The notes under the pieces are model-generated. The model did not search any database and was not told the origin of the DNA. It saw nothing but the letters and a program-made list of their open reading frames with translations. A program made the translations under genes and the position numbers. 20,634 nt of DNA from Botryllus schlosseri (lineage: Eukaryota > Chordata > Ascidiacea > Stolidobranchia > Styelidae), in contig ATSW01012789.1 of NCBI GenBank assembly GCA_000444245.1, forward strand, positions 1 through 20,634, written 5' to 3'. Numbering within the stretch: position 1 is the stretch's first letter; each line of letters opens with the position of its first letter. Positions 17,325-20,634 of this stretch are shown here, in pieces.

Positions 17325-18603
17325 CCGTAAACCGGGGTAACTTTGGACAATTTTCAGCAATTCCGCTTTGTATCTCGGAAATGCTGGGGTGTAGGGGAGG
17401 CACGTTTTGTGTTTTTTAGGGGTCATGGAGCATAGATTAGAATTACCTAATCCAAAATCTTCATGGTCATAAATAAGTACCTCATTTTTGTAAATTATCC
17501 GTGTCCAAAGTTATCCCTGCATGTGGGGTAACTTTGGACAGTGTAGTTTTTTGTATGCCTTTACACTCAATTGTTTATGAAACCTCGTAAATGAGGCTTA
17601 TTTGGTAAGAGTTGCTGAGAGCAGTGGCTAAAACTGAAACAAAATAGTACATGTCTGGCCTATTGCATGATTTTTACCTAATCCCCCTCCCCCCCCCCAA
17701 AAAAAAATAGATAGGTAGTTTATGAAGGCTAATGGGCCCTTATTCATCTCTTATCTCAATTTTCCCTCATGCCTTCGCCAATTGGGACTTATAAATAACG
17801 TATGGTGATAAGGGATATCCCACTGGCAGTGCCAGCAATCGACAGCGAACTTAAACATGTTAACATGATTTATTGCCGATTTCAAATATATTGCTGTTCT
17901 TTAAAAGATACACTTTCCCTTTCCTATCTCCTCTGATGGATATATTTGTCGTAATTTACAATATCCCATATTCAGCAGGCGTCTTTAGGAGTATTTTATG
18001 AGTTTTTGAAGTAGCTTACACCCGATTACAATCTCTCAGCTCATTGCCTACTCATTTTTTCATATTTTGGCAAACTCTAATTTATTAACCTTCTCATTCC
18101 ATTTTAAAAAGCCATCAGGCCGGTAATAAGGAATATAGTTGACCATACACTTTGACGCAGATGAAGCAGCCCCTTTCCAGAGCTCTAAATATCACATTTT
18201 CCACTGTCCAAAGTTACCCCGTTCTGTTAAAATTTGACGGGGTAACTTTGGACATCACGTTTTCTTGTATTGATTCAAGGGTGAGGCCACTGAGATTTTT
18301 GCCATGGATTAAGACTGCTTAGAGGTATTTGCTGCCAAGTTTTGAATCTATGAATCACATGCTATCTATGTTCGGTTGTAAGAAGTTTATAGGCCATTAA
18401 TTTTGATGAAATTGACCCCCGCCATTAATTTATCAATGTTGGGTCAAGTTTATCTGGTAGTGAAATGAATCCACCTTCTATTGAGACTGCTTGTGGTACT
18501 GTTGCCTCATGAAAAAGAATTGGACATCCAGCGGCAACCCTTTTCCATCAATAATCATTTAAATCTTTTACTGCTTAGTGTCCAAAGTTACCCCGGTTTA
18601 CGG
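17325..18603. mobile_element. TA-flanked inverted-repeat DNA element, 1279 bp, mariner-like
   Basis: The 25 bp ends begin CCGTAAACCGGGGTAACTTT and are perfect inverted repeats, flanked by TA on both sides (17323-17324 and 18604-18605), as expected for Tc1/mariner-type integration. The core word GGGGTAACTTTGGAC recurs inside, giving six copies in alternating orientation (17336+, 17502-, 17525+, 18206-, 18239+, 18580-). No transposase frame found. Classification rests on the TA duplication, so it is tentative. Confidence 0.85.
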
Positions 18604-18640
18604 TATTCGAATCTGAATCGAACACCAATTCTAATGAACA

Positions 18641-19005
18641 AAAGGAAAGGAAAGGACGTAGTTTATTTTTGTCCTTGATGTTTTTTGCGGCATATACACC
18701 GACTCATGATACACATACACGCGATCTGCGCATATGCATACCATGAGTACAAGATGTGCATATGCCGCTGGACAAGGAGGTGCAGATATAGCCTTTACAG
18801 CTTTCTAAGTCATGCACCACCCCTCCATGCTATCCCAGTAATGCATGAGCGCCACGCAGGGAAGCCATGGATAGTTGGATACCAGTGTTACTAATCAGGT
18901 CTTTGGTCTGACCCAGGCCGGGAATCGAACCCACGACCTACCGATCAAGAAGCAGGACGCTTAACCATTACGCTATCTCGTCGGTAAATTTACGCTATCT
19001 CGTTG
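18641..19005 (-). mobile_element. tRNA-derived SINE, longer copy with duplicated head
   Basis: Read on the minus strand: ACGAGATAGCGTAATGGTTA (A-box TAGCGTAATGG), TTCTTGATCGGTAGGTCGTG, B-box GGTTCGATTCCC, then ACCAAAGACCTGATTAGTAA and GTGGCGCTCATGCATTACT as in the 15428 copy. The first ~20 bp (CAACGAGATAGCGTAAATTT) occur twice in tandem at 18967-19005. Flanked by GAACAAAAG (18636) and GAACAAGAG (19006), a plausible imperfect target duplication. Its tRNA-like part should not be called a true tRNA: no acceptor stem closes it. Confidence 0.85.
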
Positions 19006-19338
19006 GAACAAGAGATCATTTTATTCTTGAGTACTGAAATGATACGCTCCATGCCACAAGAGTTAATTTACCAAATTATAGTTTCGACACTATTTTCCAG
19101 TACAAAAAGGCTGTAAACCTCAATTGGCCGTATCCCAACACACAAAACATGAAGTGCAAAGCTGCATATGTTACTGGAAATGACATGGCCTATCTGAGAA
19201 GTCGTGATCAACCCACAACATTGTCTTGTCACAAAGTGCAATGAAATAGGTATGGTCGGAAAAATACAAATAATCTTTAATGTGACGTAGAACTGGCGTC
19301 GACATTCTTTGTAACCGCAAAAAAGTAGGCTACACACA

Positions 19339-20634
19339 GGCGCGTATCCAGAGCGCGAAAAAGGGGGGGGTTTTGCGTTACGAAATTGGCTATTGTGACG
19401 TCATTATTGCGATCACTCGTCTCTACGCCGTGGCGATTATTTATAATTTATTAATAAACAGAGATTTGCGGTGAGTGGGAGATGTACGAATACGATACAG
19501 ACATTGCCTGAAAATCGCGTTTCTTTTACGGTATGATTGAAAGAAATTCGTAAATGCTCACATTTAGTCATGAGCCGGCAAACGCCGCCCGTCTTCAAGC
19601 GCCTAGTTCCGGCCAGAGATGTGCGATTTTGTTGGGTTTTGACGATATTATGCGCACGGTCGGTAGTATCGCAGCGCACGAACAAGCGCGGAATAAAGCG
19701 GTAGCATAAACGAGGGCGATCGCGATCGCCACAGAGAGGTGTGGTGTGAATAGTGTACGTCGTACACGAATGTGTCATTTTTGATGGCTTTACTAGCCAT
19801 ACGGCTGAGCGTGTAGTACGCGCGAAGATAATTAGACTTTAATTGCAAGCACGCAAGTCAGTCAATTAATACAGAGTACACACTGGGATAATAACTAGAT
19901 CGACAGAGAAACTTGTCAGCCGATATAATTAGGTTAACTTTACTACTAGGCCTACTCAATTCTCCCGTTCAGCGACAACATAGGCCTGTATTTGGACGAC
20001 AGCAAGCCACCTAACAATCGAGAACGTGGATTGCTAGGCTTGTATTTTGAAATGTGAATGTCAATCGTAGGCCATTTCTCGCCAATAATCGCGAAGACAA
20101 TGTGGATTTGAGAACAGCATTGTCGTACCGGTGCCGCCGTGTCTGCGTCTCGCTGATCAATCAACACGCCGTGAAATTCTTAATTAGGATTTCAAGGCGA
20201 GCAGGTGCAGCGAATTCGCGAGCGATGTTCATTGCCGACAACTGCGTCTTTGCAATTAGGTATCGCGTCGGCCAATTAGATTAGATTTTCCTAAAATGCA
20301 TCTCTCGTTTTACCAAGGCGAGAGAGAAATCGAGGGAAGAAAGTTGAGAACGTCAGCAACCGCCACAGCTGAAATGTAGCTGAACAAGCGCAGAATTCGT
20401 ACGCAACTGAGAAATATAACGACCTATTTTATCCTTTCGACTAATTCGGCGCATAATTCCAATATTTTGTAGGGGTTTTAGTCCCCTTAAATAACATTAA
20501 GACGCCATATTCGCCTTCTCATACGTAAAAATGAATATGTTGAACTAATAAATTAGCAAATATTAGAGGCTATATTTAACATGAAATTTTAGGATTTTGA
20601 AAAGGGGGGGGTTCCGACCCCCTAAAACCCCCCC
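19339..20634. mobile_element. Transposon-like element with G-run termini, runs off the window
   Basis: Left end ACAGGCGCGTATCCAGAGCG followed by AAAAAGGGGGGGG (19357-19370). At the right, GGATTTTGAAAAGGGGGGGG and then CCCCCTAAAACCCCCCC reach the last base. Such CAGGCGCGTATCCAG plus G-run ends are common in animal DNA transposons. The interior is richer in CG dinucleotides than the HID1 introns and contains the palindrome GGCGATCGCGATCGCC. No transposase recognised. The right terminus and any target duplication lie outside. Confidence 0.55.

Larger units (their letters stand above)
17296..19330 (+). repeat. ~330 bp repeat, copy B, split by two younger elements
   Basis: Pieces 17296-17324 (TATGGCAGGGCACATTGATT), 18604-18640 (TTCGAATCTGAATCGAACAC) and 19006-19330 (GAGTACTGAAATGATACGC, GACACTATTTTCCAGTAC, GGCTGTAAACCT, GTCACAAAGTGCAATGAAAT) join into one copy collinear with 7195-8075. 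Interrupted by the 17325-18603 element and the SINE at 18641-19005. Confidence 0.78.

Noticed and set aside
18905-18985. Possible tRNA gene on the minus strand (A-box and B-box present)
   Set aside because: No closing acceptor stem, and the same block continues into a shared non-tRNA body also found at 15428-15555, so it is a SINE head.
19437-19848. Minus-strand frames of 113 and 66 codons as HID1 N-terminal exons or a transposase
   Set aside because: No similarity to the HID1 N-terminus and no transposase motif; they overlap each other.

Overview
The window looks like a piece of an animal nuclear genome, probably a marine or other invertebrate metazoan. The AT-rich DNA carries one conserved gene split into many short exons with GT-AG introns, and the introns are packed with small DNA transposons, a tRNA-derived SINE and satellite-like repeats. 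I cannot name the species or phylum from the sequence alone.

The one host gene I can support is HID1 (Hid1/Dymeclin-related family, trans-Golgi and dense-core vesicle biogenesis). It runs on the minus strand from 17247 down to its TGA stop at 2886. I could place 17 consecutive coding exons by hand. All junctions are GT-AG, the reading phase is consistent throughout, and they total 2196 nt (731 residues plus stop). By comparison with vertebrate HID1 (about 790 residues), only the first ~70 residues, including the start codon and N-terminal myristoylation site, are missing. They are expected upstream, beyond the right edge, unless they sit unrecognised between 17248 and 20634. The promoter is therefore not visible.

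Layout: 1-1723 holds two related hAT transposase relics that share one terminal motif. 1724-2885 is downstream of HID1 (3' UTR or intergenic) and contains an inverted copy of a roughly 330 bp repeat. 2886-17247 is the HID1 gene body, whose introns hold most of the transposons. 17248-19330 is upstream intron or flank carrying a TA-flanked inverted-repeat element and a SINE, both inside another copy of the 330 bp repeat. 19340-20634 is one end and the body of a further transposon-like element running off the window.

Four elements have clear termini and target duplications: a 1.3 kb hAT element (13075-14393), a 356 bp hAT element built of GGATTAGGATT-like words (14555-14910), a 544 bp hAT-type element built of GACTCGAGTC-like words (7378-7921) and a 353 bp element (16682-17034). 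A fifth has TA-flanked termini (17325-18603). The main biological leads are an inverted-repeat pair that closely brackets the second-last HID1 exon, three copies of one old repeat each broken by a different younger transposon, and several elements whose interiors are made of one short word. I see no sign of a prokaryote-like operon, CRISPR array or new enzyme system.
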